The notes under the pieces: generated by a model
The model's input: the letters and a program-made list of their open reading frames with translations, nothing else
Told to the model about the DNA's origin: nothing
The model's database searches: none
Source of the DNA: Verrucomicrobiaceae bacterium
Lineage (GTDB): Bacteria; Verrucomicrobiota; Verrucomicrobiia; Verrucomicrobiales; Verrucomicrobiaceae
Reading direction: 5' to 3'
Assembly (NCBI GenBank): GCA_016795485.1
Contig: JAEUHM010000007.1
Span: forward strand, 1-64,000
DNA length: 64,000 nt
Shown: positions 6,368 to 15,845 of the stretch, piece after piece
Layout of the letters: each line of letters opens with the position of its first letter
Numbering within the stretch: the first letter of the stretch is position 1
Translations under genes and position numbers: made by a program

Positions 6368-7336
6368 ATGAGCGACGAAACACCCTCAAATAAGACTTCT
6401 TCCATTCCACCTCCGGGCCAGTCCAAGACGGCTGCTGTCCCTCTGAAGAAGGAAACGGTCCGAATCACTTTGCGGGCTCGTCCAGGCGCTGGCGTCACGC
6501 AACCTCGGGAAGCTACCGCGCCGATCAGCCCTGCTACGGCGGGCGTTCCACGGAAAACCACCGCTCAGGTCAATCTCCCTGCGGCTCCATTGCCACCAGC
6601 TTCGTCCAAGGCACCCACGAATCCAGTAAAGCTCCCTCCGGCACCGATTCCGCCACCTGGGCGCAAAACCATGAATGTTACTCCGGCACCTACTGCTGGG
6701 GTTCCTGCTCCTTCATTACCTGCTCCTGCTGCCGCTCCACGGCCACCCGCTCCGGGTGGGGCTCCACGCCCAGCCGCACCGGCAGTGGCCGGTGGCGCAC
6801 CGCGGCCACCAGCTCCAGGCGCGCCAAGGCCTCCGACTCCTGGTGCCGCTCCCGCGCCTAAAGTGGAAACTGGTGCTGCCACTCAGCCTCTCACGGCAGC
6901 TCCACGTCCTCCGATGGCTGGACCACGGCCTCCAGCCGCAGGTGCCACAGCCCCTATGGCGGCTGGAAGCACTGCTAATCTTCCAAAGGCTACCCAGAAG
7001 ATTGGTGCGGCTCCTGCACCAATGTCCCGACCCGCGATCGCAGCGCCCCAGAGTGCGCCTGTCAAACGCGCTGCCATGGCTGATTCTCAGCAGTTCTACG
7101 AGGAGAAAGATCCGGATGCGGGTCTGATGCCACTTTCCATTGTGTGCTTCTTGTTTGCCGCAGTGCTTTTGGGGGTTCAGATTCTTTCGACAGACAAATT
7201 GACCTTCTCTCCAGAGGGTGAAGATAGCCCATACAAAGTTCCCGCTGCTAGCCCAGCAAAGTGGGAAGAGCGTAACGACGAGACTGGTGAGTACACCAGC
7301 AAATGGCGCAGTGCTCTCCCTACCATTCCTGAATAA
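6368..7336 (+). CDS. Pro/Ala-rich protein with C-terminal membrane anchor, hypothetical
   Basis: No enzymatic domain is seen. Residues 1-50 are charged with a conserved-looking KKETVRITLRA patch. Residues about 55-235 are a low-complexity Pro/Ala/Gly region with repeated APRPPAPG-type units, probably extended and flexible. After a short acidic linker a single transmembrane helix lies at about residues 254-272 (LSIVCFLFAAVLLGVQIL), then a 50-residue polar tail. It could be a cell-envelope spacer. The repeat-rich centre makes length variation likely. It leads a tight same-strand run with a tiny membrane ORF, an M48 protease, a LutA-like protein and a PLP enzyme. Confidence 0.85.
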   Translation: MSDETPSNKTSSIPPPGQSKTAAVPLKKETVRITLRARPGAGVTQPREATAPISPATAGVPRKTTAQVNLPAAPLPPASSKAPTNPVKLPPAPIPPPGRKTMNVTPAPTAGVPAPSLPAPAAAPRPPAPGGAPRPAAPAVAGGAPRPPAPGAPRPPTPGAAPAPKVETGAATQPLTAAPRPPMAGPRPPAAGATAPMAAGSTANLPKATQKIGAAPAPMSRPAIAAPQSAPVKRAAMADSQQFYEEKDPDAGLMPLSIVCFLFAAVLLGVQILSTDKLTFSPEGEDSPYKVPAASPAKWEERNDETGEYTSKWRSALPTIPE

Positions 7337-7347
7337 TCTTTTCCGTC

Positions 7348-7431
7348 ATGCCTTTCGCACTTCTTGTCTTTATCCTGGCAGTTGCCACCCTGGTTATCAA
7401 CTTCATGACCCGCAGTGGAGCGGGCATGTAG
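7348..7431 (+). CDS. 27-aa single-helix membrane peptide
   Basis: Short ORF between two same-strand genes: ATG at 7348, TAG at 7429-7431. It starts MPFALLVF and continues as one hydrophobic helix of about 17 residues, then a short tail TRSGAGM. The upstream gene ends 11 bases before it and the M48 protease starts 17 bases after it, so it fits an operon. The strongly hydrophobic composition and snug position argue for a real small protein. Conservation in relatives would be needed to be sure. Confidence 0.5.
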   Translation: MPFALLVFILAVATLVINFMTRSGAGM

Positions 7432-7448
7432 TCTGAAGTCTGCCCCTG

Positions 7449-8684
7449 ATGCGGCTAGACAATCCCTGGTTTGTGATGGCGCTCATTGGCGTCATCGGTT
7501 GGTTCCATGTCAAGCTGTTGGCGGACTTCCTCAATCTCCGTCGTCTTTCTGATTCGGTTCCCGAGTCATTAAACGACGTCGTCTCCGAGGAAGATCACCT
7601 CAAAGCTAAGGACTATCATATCGACCACGCACGGCTAGACGTGTTGTCAGAGGCCGCTGGTTTGGCGGCTCTGGTCGGATTTTGGTGGGTTGGTGGATTT
7701 CAGTGGCTTGCTCTTCAGGTGCAGGGGTTAGGCTGGGGATCAATTTCATCCGGACTGCTAATCCTTGGCTCACTGGTGGTGGCATCATCGTTGCTGAATC
7801 TGCCATTTGAATGGTATAGCACCTTCAAGATCGAGGCAGCCTATGGACTAAATCGCACTACTCCGGGCACGTTTGTCGCAGATCGCGTAAAAGGGCTTGT
7901 GATGGCATGTGCTCTGGGTGGTCCTCTAGTCGCAGGGATTCTTTGGGTTCTGGCGAATGTTCAAGCAGCTGCCTTTTGGGCTTGGGCTCTCACTAGTTTG
8001 TTCGGTCTCCTTATGACCTGGATTGCTCCACGCTTCCTGATGCCCATCTTCATGAAGTTCACTCCAATGGAACCTGGGGAACTCCGGGACGCGATTCTCG
8101 CTCTCGCTCGGAAGCAAAACTTCCCTGTCCAGGAGATTTACGTGGTTGATGGTTCACGCCGGAGCACCAAGGCGAATGCATTTTTTACCGGCATTGGAAA
8201 CACTCGGCGCATTGCTTTATTCGACACACTTTTGGCGACCCATTCTACGGATGAAATCATTGCTGTCCTGGCGCATGAAATTGGCCATGCAAAACTGGGC
8301 CATGTTCCGTGGATGATCACTGCTGGTCTGTTGCAGTCGGCTGCAATGTTCGCGTGCCTACACTTTGCGCTGTCTGATGTGCGATTTTATGAGGCGTTTG
8401 GAGTTCAGGGGACACTTCCCGCACTTGGTCTCGCTTTGTTTTCGATTGTCTGGAAGCCGTGGAGCGTTGTTTTAGACATCTTGCATGGCATGCTGAGCAG
8501 AAAACACGAGTTTCAGGCCGACGAATACGCTAAAGTGGCGATTGGAACGGGCGAGCCTCTCATTTCTGCCCTGAAGAAGCTTTCTCGCGATCATTTGGCG
8601 CATCTTACACCTCATCCTTTTTACATTTTGCTCCATCATAGCCACCCTCCGGTCTTGCAGCGTATCCAGGCGCTGTCAGCTTGA
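7449..8684 (+). CDS. M48-family zinc metallopeptidase (Ste24/CAAX-protease-like)
   Basis: Membrane protease of the Ste24 type, thought to work in membrane-protein quality control in bacteria. There are several transmembrane helices (about residues 7-23, 70-90, 100-118, 150-192) before the catalytic domain. The zinc motif HEIGH is at residues 276-280, and the third ligand Glu lies in the SRKHEFQADEYA segment around residue 355. A further hydrophobic pair lies between them. The length of 411 residues matches the Ste24 group rather than the shorter HtpX. An N-terminal EE/K-rich loop (SEEDHLKAKDYH) matches Ste24 homologues. It is separated by 4 bases from the next gene. Confidence 0.93.
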   Translation: MRLDNPWFVMALIGVIGWFHVKLLADFLNLRRLSDSVPESLNDVVSEEDHLKAKDYHIDHARLDVLSEAAGLAALVGFWWVGGFQWLALQVQGLGWGSISSGLLILGSLVVASSLLNLPFEWYSTFKIEAAYGLNRTTPGTFVADRVKGLVMACALGGPLVAGILWVLANVQAAAFWAWALTSLFGLLMTWIAPRFLMPIFMKFTPMEPGELRDAILALARKQNFPVQEIYVVDGSRRSTKANAFFTGIGNTRRIALFDTLLATHSTDEIIAVLAHEIGHAKLGHVPWMITAGLLQSAAMFACLHFALSDVRFYEAFGVQGTLPALGLALFSIVWKPWSVVLDILHGMLSRKHEFQADEYAKVAIGTGEPLISALKKLSRDHLAHLTPHPFYILLHHSHPPVLQRIQALSA

Positions 8685-8688
8685 CACT

Positions 8689-9456
8689 ATGAACGTTCAG
8701 ATTCGTCCAGCGCCAGCAGAGCCCCGGCGTGTGCAGTTCATGCTCACCTGCCTAGCGGATGCATTCTTCCACACCGTGGGCACAGCGACTGTGCAAGTCC
8801 TGGAACACGCAGGCTGCAAGATCGACTTCCCTGAGAATCAAACCTGCTGCGGACAGCCTGCATTCAATGCAGGTGACTGGCCGGCATCACGTGAGGTAGT
8901 CCGCCACACATGTCAGGTCTTTTCTGGGCATCGGCCTGTTGTGGTGCCTTCTGGATCGTGCGCGGCCATGATGTTCCACGGTGCACCACTCGAGTTCGAA
9001 AAAGAGAGCGACCTTCATCAAATTGAGGCTTTTGGAGAGCGGACCTGGGAACTCGCAGACTACTTGGTCAATGCTCTTGGGATCGAGAGTTGGCCTGGCA
9101 GATTTCCTCACAAGATCGCATTCCATACCTCGTGTCACTCACGCGGCACTCGCAGCGGAGCAGCAGCTCTGAAGTTACTATCCTCACTCAAAGACTGCCA
9201 AATCACACCCGTTGGCGATGCTGAACAGTGTTGTGGATTTGGTGGTGCTTTCTCCGTAACATTTCCAAACATCTCTACCGCAATGGGACAGCTCAAGATT
9301 GAGCACGCCTTGGCAGGAACTCCAGATTACCTTGTTTCCTCCGACATGGGGTGCCTCATGCACCTCGGTGGCCTGATCAACCGCGAGCACAAGCCCATAA
9401 AGACGCTGCATCTGGCAGAGGTGCTAGCTGCATCCCTGACCACAGACACTCCCTAA
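8689..9456 (+). CDS. (Fe-S)-binding CCG-domain protein, LutA/YkgE-like
   Basis: Two cysteine-rich CCG domains are visible: ENQTCCGQPAFNAG in the first half and EQCCGFGGAFSV with SSDMGCLMHLGG in the second. This is the layout of LutA, a subunit of the L-lactate dehydrogenase LutABC. At 255 residues it has normal LutA length. No LutB or LutC partner is nearby, which is unusual; they may be elsewhere, or this copy may serve another oxidoreductase. It lies 4 bases after the M48 gene and 3 bases before the PLP enzyme. Confidence 0.88.
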   Translation: MNVQIRPAPAEPRRVQFMLTCLADAFFHTVGTATVQVLEHAGCKIDFPENQTCCGQPAFNAGDWPASREVVRHTCQVFSGHRPVVVPSGSCAAMMFHGAPLEFEKESDLHQIEAFGERTWELADYLVNALGIESWPGRFPHKIAFHTSCHSRGTRSGAAALKLLSSLKDCQITPVGDAEQCCGFGGAFSVTFPNISTAMGQLKIEHALAGTPDYLVSSDMGCLMHLGGLINREHKPIKTLHLAEVLAASLTTDTP

Positions 9457-9459
9457 TAA

Positions 9460-10590
9460 ATGAACTTCACCACACGCGCCATTCATGTCGGTCAGGACTA
9501 TCGTGCAGAAACGGGATCGGTCATTCCGCCCATCTACGCCACGTCCACTTTCGCTACCGGCAACCCGGGCAAGTTCGACTACACACGCTCCGGCAATCCC
9601 AACTTTCGCAATCTACAGGCAACTCTTGCCGCACTTGAAAATGCCCAGCACTGCACGGTTTACAGTAGCGGCGTTGCCTCAATCACCGCCATTGTGGCCA
9701 ATCTCTCTACGGGCGACCTTATCCTCTCCGAAGAGAACATCTACGGTGCCACTTATCGCCTCTTTGAAAAAGTCCTCAGACGGTGGGGCGTCAAGATCAA
9801 ATATGCAAATCTCGCCAATCCGGCTAACTATAATCTGATTGAGCAACTTAAGCCCGCAATGGTGTGGCTAGAGTCCCCCACAAACCCGATGCTCAAGATT
9901 CTTGATATCGCGGCCATCTCCAAAGCCGCCCACTCTGTGGGTAGCACCGTGGTGGTGGACAACACCTTTGCTTCGAGCTTCCTTCAGCGCCCGCTTGATC
10001 TTGGTGCAGATCTTTCACAACTAAGCACAACCAAATACACCAACGGTCACTCGGATTGTCTCGGCGGTGCCGTTTGCTCAAATAGCGCTGATTGGCAAGA
10101 TAAACTTCTCTTCTCCCAAAAGGCTCTCGGCCTTAACCCATCGCCCTTTGATGCTTGGCTCGTCTCCAGAGGTGCAAAAACAGAGGCTCTGCGCATGGAG
10201 CGTCACAGTTCCAACGCTCTAGAACTCGCCAGCCGCCTTGAGCAGACCAAAGGCATCAAGATGGTGCGCTACCCATTCTTGAAATCACATCCTCAACATG
10301 AACTCGCCCGGAAACAGATGAGTGCAGGCTCTGGCATGTTCATCGCCGATCTTGGAAAGGGCTACGATGAAACTCTCCAGTTTCTGAAACGCCTCAACCT
10401 TTTTACCCAAGCCGAAAGCCTGGGCGGAGTGGAGTCATTGGTCGCGCATCCCGCTTCCATGACCCACGCCTCAATCCCTCCCACCGAGCGCGCAGCAGTC
10501 GGTATCACCGATGGCCTCGTTCGCTTCTCCGCTGGCATCGAAGACGTGGAAGACCTGTGGCACGACATCGCTCAAGCACTGGGGTTGTGA
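9460..10590 (+). CDS. trans-sulfuration PLP enzyme (cystathionine gamma-synthase/lyase family)
   Basis: Fold-type I Cys/Met metabolism enzyme using pyridoxal phosphate. The PLP lysine is K192 in [11 protein letters not shown]. The N-terminal TRAIHVGQ and [10 protein letters not shown] and the YSSGVASI loop are family marks. The C-terminal [17 protein letters not shown] is the alpha-carboxylate binding region. At 376 residues it is normal. Family members (MetB, MetC, CGL, methionine gamma-lyase) cannot be separated from the sequence alone, so I give no symbol. It sits last in a run with only 3 bases to the LutA-like gene. Confidence 0.92.
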   Translation: MNFTTRAIHVGQDYRAETGSVIPPIYATSTFATGNPGKFDYTRSGNPNFRNLQATLAALENAQHCTVYSSGVASITAIVANLSTGDLILSEENIYGATYRLFEKVLRRWGVKIKYANLANPANYNLIEQLKPAMVWLESPTNPMLKILDIAAISKAAHSVGSTVVVDNTFASSFLQRPLDLGADLSQLSTTKYTNGHSDCLGGAVCSNSADWQDKLLFSQKALGLNPSPFDAWLVSRGAKTEALRMERHSSNALELASRLEQTKGIKMVRYPFLKSHPQHELARKQMSAGSGMFIADLGKGYDETLQFLKRLNLFTQAESLGGVESLVAHPASMTHASIPPTERAAVGITDGLVRFSAGIEDVEDLWHDIAQALGL

Positions 10591-10666
10591 AGAATATGGT
10601 GGCGGGCGCATCCACTTCTTTCTTGCGACCGGAAGATGTGCCCTTGTTGATTCGTTGCGTGGGGTG

Positions 10667-12082
10667 ATGTTGAAAATAGTGACGTTATTCGCGGTCCAAG
10701 TGATGACTTTCGGCTTGGTGGCTGCTAGTCCGAATGTGGTGATCATTTTTTGTGATGATCTAGGTTATGCTGACATTGGGCCTTTTGGTGCCAAGGGCTA
10801 CAGCACGCCGCACCTCGACAGGATGGCAGCCGAGGGTACGAAGTTCACCAACTTTCACGTGAGCCAGCCGGTCTGCTCGGCCTCGCGAGCGAGCTTGTTA
10901 ACGGGTTGTTACTCGAACCGTTTGGGCATTCACGGCGCACTTGGGCCAAGTGCACGTCATGGCATAGCTAACGAGGAGGTGACGATTGCTGAAGTGATGA
11001 AACAGAAGGGCTATGTGACTTGTGCCGTTGGAAAATGGCATCTTGGTCACCACGCCAAGTTTTTGCCCACGCGGCATGGCTTTGATGAATACTTCGGTCT
11101 GCCGTACTCAAATGACATGTGGCCGTTCCATCCGGAGGCAAAACCTGGGACTTATCCCAAGCTGCCATTGATCGACGGAGAGAAGGTGGTTGATGAGGAT
11201 GTGACGCCGGAGGATCAAACGCAGTTGACGACGCGCTATACGGAGCGCGCTGTGGACTTCATCAGGAGGATGAGTGACAAGCCGTTCTTTTTGTACCTGG
11301 CGCATTCCATGTGTCACGTGCCGCTGTATGTGAGTGAGAAGTTTGCGGGTAAGTCGGAGCGTGGTTTGTTTGGCGACGTCTTGATGGAGATTGATTGGTC
11401 TGTGGGTGAGGTGTTGAAGGCGCTTAGTGACGCGGGGGTAGAGAAGGACACACTGGTGGTCTTCACTTCTGACAATGGTCCATGGTTATCGTATGGCCTT
11501 CACGCTGGCTCTGCTGAGCCGTTTCGTGAAGGGAAGGGGACCTGCTGGGAGGGCGGTGTGAGAGTGCCTTGTGTGATGAAGATGCCCGGGCGGATCAAGG
11601 CGGGGCACAGCTCAGATGCGATGCTTATGACGATTGACCTGCTGCCTACGCTTGCAGCCCTGGTGGGGGCGGATTTGCCAAAGCAGAAGATCGACGGTGC
11701 AAATGTGTGGCCATTGCTCACGGGAGAGAGCGGTGCTGCGAACCCGCAGCGCTTTTATGCTCACTGGTATGAAAACAATCAACTGCAGGCCGTAACGTCA
11801 GGTGATGGAAGGTGGAAACTACAGCTTCCGCATCGCTACCGGAGCATGGGCACTCAGCCGAAGGTCCCTGGGCCTAAACCAGGGAAGTATGAACAGGTGA
11901 AGATTGACCAAGCGGAACTCTACGACCTCAAGAATGATGTTTCTGAATCGACCAACGTAGCGGACAAACACCCTGATGTGCTCGCGAGGCTGCAAGGCTA
12001 TGCCGAGGAGGCCAGAAAGGCCTTGGGGGACAGCCTGACGAAAACACAGGGCGGAGAGAATCGACTTGCCGGACAGCTTTGA
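10667..12082 (+). CDS. secreted sulfatase (arylsulfatase family), CSASR type
   Basis: Hydrolyses sulfate esters, most likely on polysaccharides, in the periplasm or outside. A signal peptide covers about residues 1-20. [14 protein letters not shown] supplies the calcium-binding Asp pair. C70 in [11 protein letters not shown] is the residue converted to formylglycine. GKWHLG and TSDNGPW are further active-site motifs. The classical C-x-P-x-R has Ala for Pro, a known variant. I start at the ATG at 10667 because it yields the signal peptide; the upstream open frame overlaps the PLP gene. No maturation enzyme lies in the window. Confidence 0.93.
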   Translation: MLKIVTLFAVQVMTFGLVAASPNVVIIFCDDLGYADIGPFGAKGYSTPHLDRMAAEGTKFTNFHVSQPVCSASRASLLTGCYSNRLGIHGALGPSARHGIANEEVTIAEVMKQKGYVTCAVGKWHLGHHAKFLPTRHGFDEYFGLPYSNDMWPFHPEAKPGTYPKLPLIDGEKVVDEDVTPEDQTQLTTRYTERAVDFIRRMSDKPFFLYLAHSMCHVPLYVSEKFAGKSERGLFGDVLMEIDWSVGEVLKALSDAGVEKDTLVVFTSDNGPWLSYGLHAGSAEPFREGKGTCWEGGVRVPCVMKMPGRIKAGHSSDAMLMTIDLLPTLAALVGADLPKQKIDGANVWPLLTGESGAANPQRFYAHWYENNQLQAVTSGDGRWKLQLPHRYRSMGTQPKVPGPKPGKYEQVKIDQAELYDLKNDVSESTNVADKHPDVLARLQGYAEEARKALGDSLTKTQGGENRLAGQL

Positions 12083-12108
12083 GGAAATCAGCTTGGTGAG
12101 TGTGAAGA

Positions 12109-13296
12109 TCAACGTCTGAGCACCATGAGGCATGTGCGCTCAGGGTTGTACATGTATCCGACACCAAAGCTGAGCGGTTGGGCACCATAGTCACGCCTCG
12201 CATATGCCTCAATAAGGTCGGGTTGGTTGTGCTCGCTGAACATTTCGAGCGTGCCAGTGTAGTTGCCGTAGAGCCTGAGTTTCATTCCGGAAGCCCGAAC
12301 ATCGCGGAAAGGAATGCCGGATGGGTCTTGGACGATGGCGCGGCACTGGGTGAGCAGGTAATTGCGGATGACGCTGAAGCCCCCCTCATGCATGAGGTAG
12401 GAAGCGCTCTTCACGAAAGCCGGTGGTTGGCCCAATGAACTGGCGAAACGCAAAATGGGGCTGCCAGGATTGAGTGATCCATCAGAGAGGTCCTGGCGGA
12501 AGTAGAAGACGCGGCGGAAAGCACCATTTGGCCCGTAAGCGCGAATCATGAGGCCCGAGCCCGAGGGGTTGATGACCGGGGAGCCACTGGCATCCAGCGA
12601 TACGAGTTCCACTGACTCAATCTGATGACCGGTTCTGGCCATGAATGCTAAGATAAGCGGCAGAACTCCTCGGAAGCGCGTGCTCACTAGGTCTCGGCGC
12701 ATGTCTTTGGTGATGAAGAAGCTAAACTGCATGACGCTACTTACCGAGGTCACGAGACCACCGAGTCCCGCTGCGGTTTCCTGGGGGGTAATGACATGCA
12801 GCGGAGGCAAAGGTTCACACGGCTCTAGGCCGCACAAAATGATCGTATCCGCCCCTGGGAAGAAGGTGTGGGCAAAGAGAAAATCAGGTCCGCTGAATGG
12901 GTAAAATAAGCCGTGGCTGCCACGAATGTCAGAGATTTCGCTGCCTGCCCAAGTGTCAATGGGAGCCCGGTGTCGCCATTCGAAGTTGCTCCAAAGTTCA
13001 TCCATCCGGCTTTGGTGATTTTGCCACTCAGGGCTGGTCCTGACCGACGAAAAGTAATCCCGGCTTCCGAGGGCCGGCAGACCTGCAAGCAGGCGAGCGG
13101 TGTCGGTAAGAGTGGCGTTGCCCGATGGTAAGTTGAACCCACGAGGGGCCAGGAAGAGACTCCGCCCATCGGCGCTTTCGGCGCGTCTGACTTCAGATGA
13201 CGCCGGAGAGCCGTCGGCGGACTGTTGGGGATTGCGGCAACTAGGCAGAATCGTGAGAACTGCGGTAAAAATCAGCAAGGCGCGAGAGGACTTCAT
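12109..13296 (-). CDS. predicted lipoprotein, hypothetical, 395 aa
   Basis: An N-terminal signal with a lipobox (LTILPSC, Cys at about residue 20) suggests a lipid-anchored envelope protein. The mature part has no motif I recognise. It contains a DTWAGSEISDIRGS segment, a hydrophobic ADTIILCGLEPCEPLPP stretch with two cysteines, and a long C-terminal half with an extended beta-like pattern. It stands alone, convergent with the sulfatase and divergent from nothing close. Function is unknown. Confidence 0.8.
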   Translation of the reverse strand: MKSSRALLIFTAVLTILPSCRNPQQSADGSPASSEVRRAESADGRSLFLAPRGFNLPSGNATLTDTARLLAGLPALGSRDYFSSVRTSPEWQNHQSRMDELWSNFEWRHRAPIDTWAGSEISDIRGSHGLFYPFSGPDFLFAHTFFPGADTIILCGLEPCEPLPPLHVITPQETAAGLGGLVTSVSSVMQFSFFITKDMRRDLVSTRFRGVLPLILAFMARTGHQIESVELVSLDASGSPVINPSGSGLMIRAYGPNGAFRRVFYFRQDLSDGSLNPGSPILRFASSLGQPPAFVKSASYLMHEGGFSVIRNYLLTQCRAIVQDPSGIPFRDVRASGMKLRLYGNYTGTLEMFSEHNQPDLIEAYARRDYGAQPLSFGVGYMYNPERTCLMVLRR

Positions 13297-13464
13297 GTGG
13301 CGATGAAGCTAGCGATTTCTACGATAATCAAAACGAATGTAAGTGGCGTTATTTCTGGTCTGAACGCCTGGCTATGGTTTCTCGAACGTTTTTTCTAACC
13401 CTTGTGAACGAATGGGAGGGTCTTGGCTCCAAAAGGGTCGAAGTTTGACGATACCGATGGGCCT

Positions 13465-14478
13465 CTACCCACCGATGGCGATCATTCGCCTCTGCGGCTG
13501 GTAGTTGTTCCTAAAGTCATGCTCTTTTGGTTTCCGGGCGACTGTCGCGAGAATCAAAGAACGAAGTTCTTCGTCACTAGCGCCTGAACGAAGAGCTGTC
13601 CTAAGGTCAAACTCAAGGTGAGAGCCCAAACAAGGCCGCAGCTTTCCATCTGAGGTAAGGCGCAGTTTGTTGCAAGACTCACAGAAGTGAAGATTGGTAA
13701 GAGCGCCGATGAAGCCGATGAGTTGCTCTGTCCCAGGCACTTTGTAGTAAGTGGAAGGGCCATTGGTCTTGAAATCTGGCACGGGAACAAGGGGGCCTAG
13801 CTGTGATTCGATGAGTTTGCGTGCGGTTGCTGTGGGCAGGAAGTTGTCGTCATGCAGCACTTCACTCGTTGAGACTGGCATGAGCTCAATGAAACGCAGG
13901 AGGGCTTGCTTTTGCCTGGCGAACTCGACCAGCGGAATCAGTGCTGACTCAGTCTGGTGCTTGATGAGCACTGCGTTGAGTTTAATGGACTGAAATCCGG
14001 CATCAATGGCGGCGTCAATGCCCTCAATGACGGCGGGTAGTAGATCACGCCCTGTGGTCCGCTGGTAAGCGGCACGGTCGAGGGTGTCGAGCGAGATGTT
14101 TGCCGAGCGAACTCCCGCATTCACGAGTGCCTTGGCCAGGGTCAGGCCTTCGGAGGTCTTTTTGCTTAGCATGGTTCCATTGGTGGAGATGCCAACGTCA
14201 CGGATGCCGGGAAGGGAGGCGACAGCAGCACAAAAGTCCTCAATCCCTGGGCGGGTGAGGGGCTCACCACCAGTGATGCGAATCTTGGTGATGCCAAGTG
14301 TAGCACCAACCCGGATCAACCGAAGAAACTCATCGTAGCTGAGAGTTTCGTCTTTGGGCGTCCAGTTCTGAATCTCCTCAGGCATGCAATAGCGGCAGCG
14401 CTCGTTGCATCGGTCGGTGACCGAAACGCGCAGGTAGTTAATGAAATGTCCGTGAGAGTCTTCCAAGGGGGCCTCCAC
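13465..14478 (-). CDS. moaA: GTP 3',8-cyclase MoaA (molybdenum cofactor synthesis)
   Basis: Radical-SAM enzyme that, with MoaC, turns GTP into cyclic pyranopterin monophosphate. The SAM cluster is C24-x3-C28-x2-C31 (RCNERCRYC). The second cluster is in FCESCNKLRLTSDGKLRPCL. RITGGEPLTRPG is the usual SAM-binding segment, and the chain ends in IAIGG, the C-terminal GG needed for activity. The start codon is GTG at 14478, one base from the earliest start of the divergent methyltransferase. No other moa gene is close, so the pathway is dispersed. Confidence 0.95.
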   Translation of the reverse strand: MEAPLEDSHGHFINYLRVSVTDRCNERCRYCMPEEIQNWTPKDETLSYDEFLRLIRVGATLGITKIRITGGEPLTRPGIEDFCAAVASLPGIRDVGISTNGTMLSKKTSEGLTLAKALVNAGVRSANISLDTLDRAAYQRTTGRDLLPAVIEGIDAAIDAGFQSIKLNAVLIKHQTESALIPLVEFARQKQALLRFIELMPVSTSEVLHDDNFLPTATARKLIESQLGPLVPVPDFKTNGPSTYYKVPGTEQLIGFIGALTNLHFCESCNKLRLTSDGKLRPCLGSHLEFDLRTALRSGASDEELRSLILATVARKPKEHDFRNNYQPQRRMIAIGG

Positions 14479-14479
14479 T

Positions 14480-15841
14480 ATGCTGATTGGGTGCGGATGG
14501 GCAATGAATATGCCTTTCGTCTGGCTACTTTTGTCTTATCGCTACAGACGCAACAAACCCACCTCGCTCTTGGCCGCCTCATCTTCATCATCCCCAGGTC
14601 CTACGTCTCAGCCGCTTCATTATCACTTGATCCGTGAAGTGGTGGAGGCCTTGGTCGACATCTTCTCCCACGGCTACTACGCGGATAAGGTGATCGAGCG
14701 TCGATTCAAATCTCATCCCAAGTGGGGCAGCCGGGATCGCAGGCAGTTCGCAGAGACTGTCTATGAAATCACGCGCTGGTGGCGGTGGCACTGGTATCTT
14801 GCACGGCTGCCAGATGCCGATTGCCTCGTAAAGGAGTGCATTACGATCCCGAGGGCGTGGCTGGTCTGGACTGCTTTCTGGATTTCGAAGACTGGACGGC
14901 AGCCTGACTTCGATGAGTCAGCTGATCTCAGTGCAGACGATGTGGCAGCGCGCTCTGAGAAGCGTGTAGCACCTGCGATACGCGCTGCCATACCTGATTG
15001 GCTCAATGATTTGGCCAAAGAAGAACTTGGTGAAGCATGGCCTCCACTGCTTCGGGCGCTGAATCGTCCCGCTGACGTCTATTTGCGCACGAACTCGCTA
15101 AAGATCGAGCCCAAGCCATTACTCATCAACCTCGAGAAAGAAGGCATTCAGGCAGAGTTGATGCCTGATCTGCCCTTGGCGCTAAAGCTTGCCAAACGGC
15201 AAAGCATTTTCCAGACCACCGCGTTCAAGGCAGGGCTGTTTGAAGTCCAGGACGCGGCCTCTCAATCCGTCGCTCCGATGTTGCAGGTGCAGCCAGGCCA
15301 TCGCGTTATTGATGCCTGTGCAGGAGCGGGTGGAAAGGCGCTGCATCTTTCCTGCCTGATGAAGAACAAAGGCAAGATCATCGCTTTGGACGTGCACCAA
15401 TGGAAGTTGGATGAACTCCGCAAGCGTGCCAGACGAAATCAGGTAGACATCATCGAAACACGGGTGATTGACGATGCAAAAGTCCTCAAGCGGCTCCACC
15501 AAACGGCCGATCGCGTGCTTTTGGATGTGCCATGCTCTGGATTGGGTGTCATTCGCCGAAATCCAGACACGAAGTGGAAGCTCAGCCAGGCCGAACTCAA
15601 TCGCTTACGCACGCTACAGGCGCAGTTGCTGGCAGATTACAGCCGAATGGTCAAACCCGGCGGCAAGTTGGTCTACGCTACGTGCTCAATCCTACCATCT
15701 GAGAATGAGCTTCAGGTCAAGGCATTCCTCAAAGATCATCCGCAGTGGACGCTCGAAGAGGAACTGCATGCACGACCAGACAAAAAGAATGAAGATGGCT
15801 TCTATGCCGCACGGCTTAGCCTCGCGAACGCTGTAGGCTAA
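14480..15841 (+). CDS. rsmB: 16S rRNA m5C methyltransferase, RsmB/NOL1-NOP2-Sun family
   Basis: S-adenosylmethionine-dependent cytosine-5 methyltransferase of rRNA. SAM motif I is IDACAGAGGKALHLS, motif IV DVPCSGLGVIRRNPD and motif VI ATCSILPSEN, with the two cysteines of the family. An N-terminal NusB-like helical region precedes the catalytic domain. The true start is uncertain: ATGs at 14480, 14504 and 14510 give an odd hydrophobic/Ser-rich leader, and homology-like sequence begins only near 14620. RsmB against RsmF is a judgement; the RrmJ-like N-terminus favours RsmB. Confidence 0.88.
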   Translation: MLIGCGWAMNMPFVWLLLSYRYRRNKPTSLLAASSSSSPGPTSQPLHYHLIREVVEALVDIFSHGYYADKVIERRFKSHPKWGSRDRRQFAETVYEITRWWRWHWYLARLPDADCLVKECITIPRAWLVWTAFWISKTGRQPDFDESADLSADDVAARSEKRVAPAIRAAIPDWLNDLAKEELGEAWPPLLRALNRPADVYLRTNSLKIEPKPLLINLEKEGIQAELMPDLPLALKLAKRQSIFQTTAFKAGLFEVQDAASQSVAPMLQVQPGHRVIDACAGAGGKALHLSCLMKNKGKIIALDVHQWKLDELRKRARRNQVDIIETRVIDDAKVLKRLHQTADRVLLDVPCSGLGVIRRNPDTKWKLSQAELNRLRTLQAQLLADYSRMVKPGGKLVYATCSILPSENELQVKAFLKDHPQWTLEEELHARPDKKNEDGFYAARLSLANAVG

Positions 15842-15845
15842 CTCT

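Noticed and set aside
9350-9460. Riboswitch before the trans-sulfuration enzyme
   Set aside because: Only 3 bases separate it from the upstream gene; no room for a leader.
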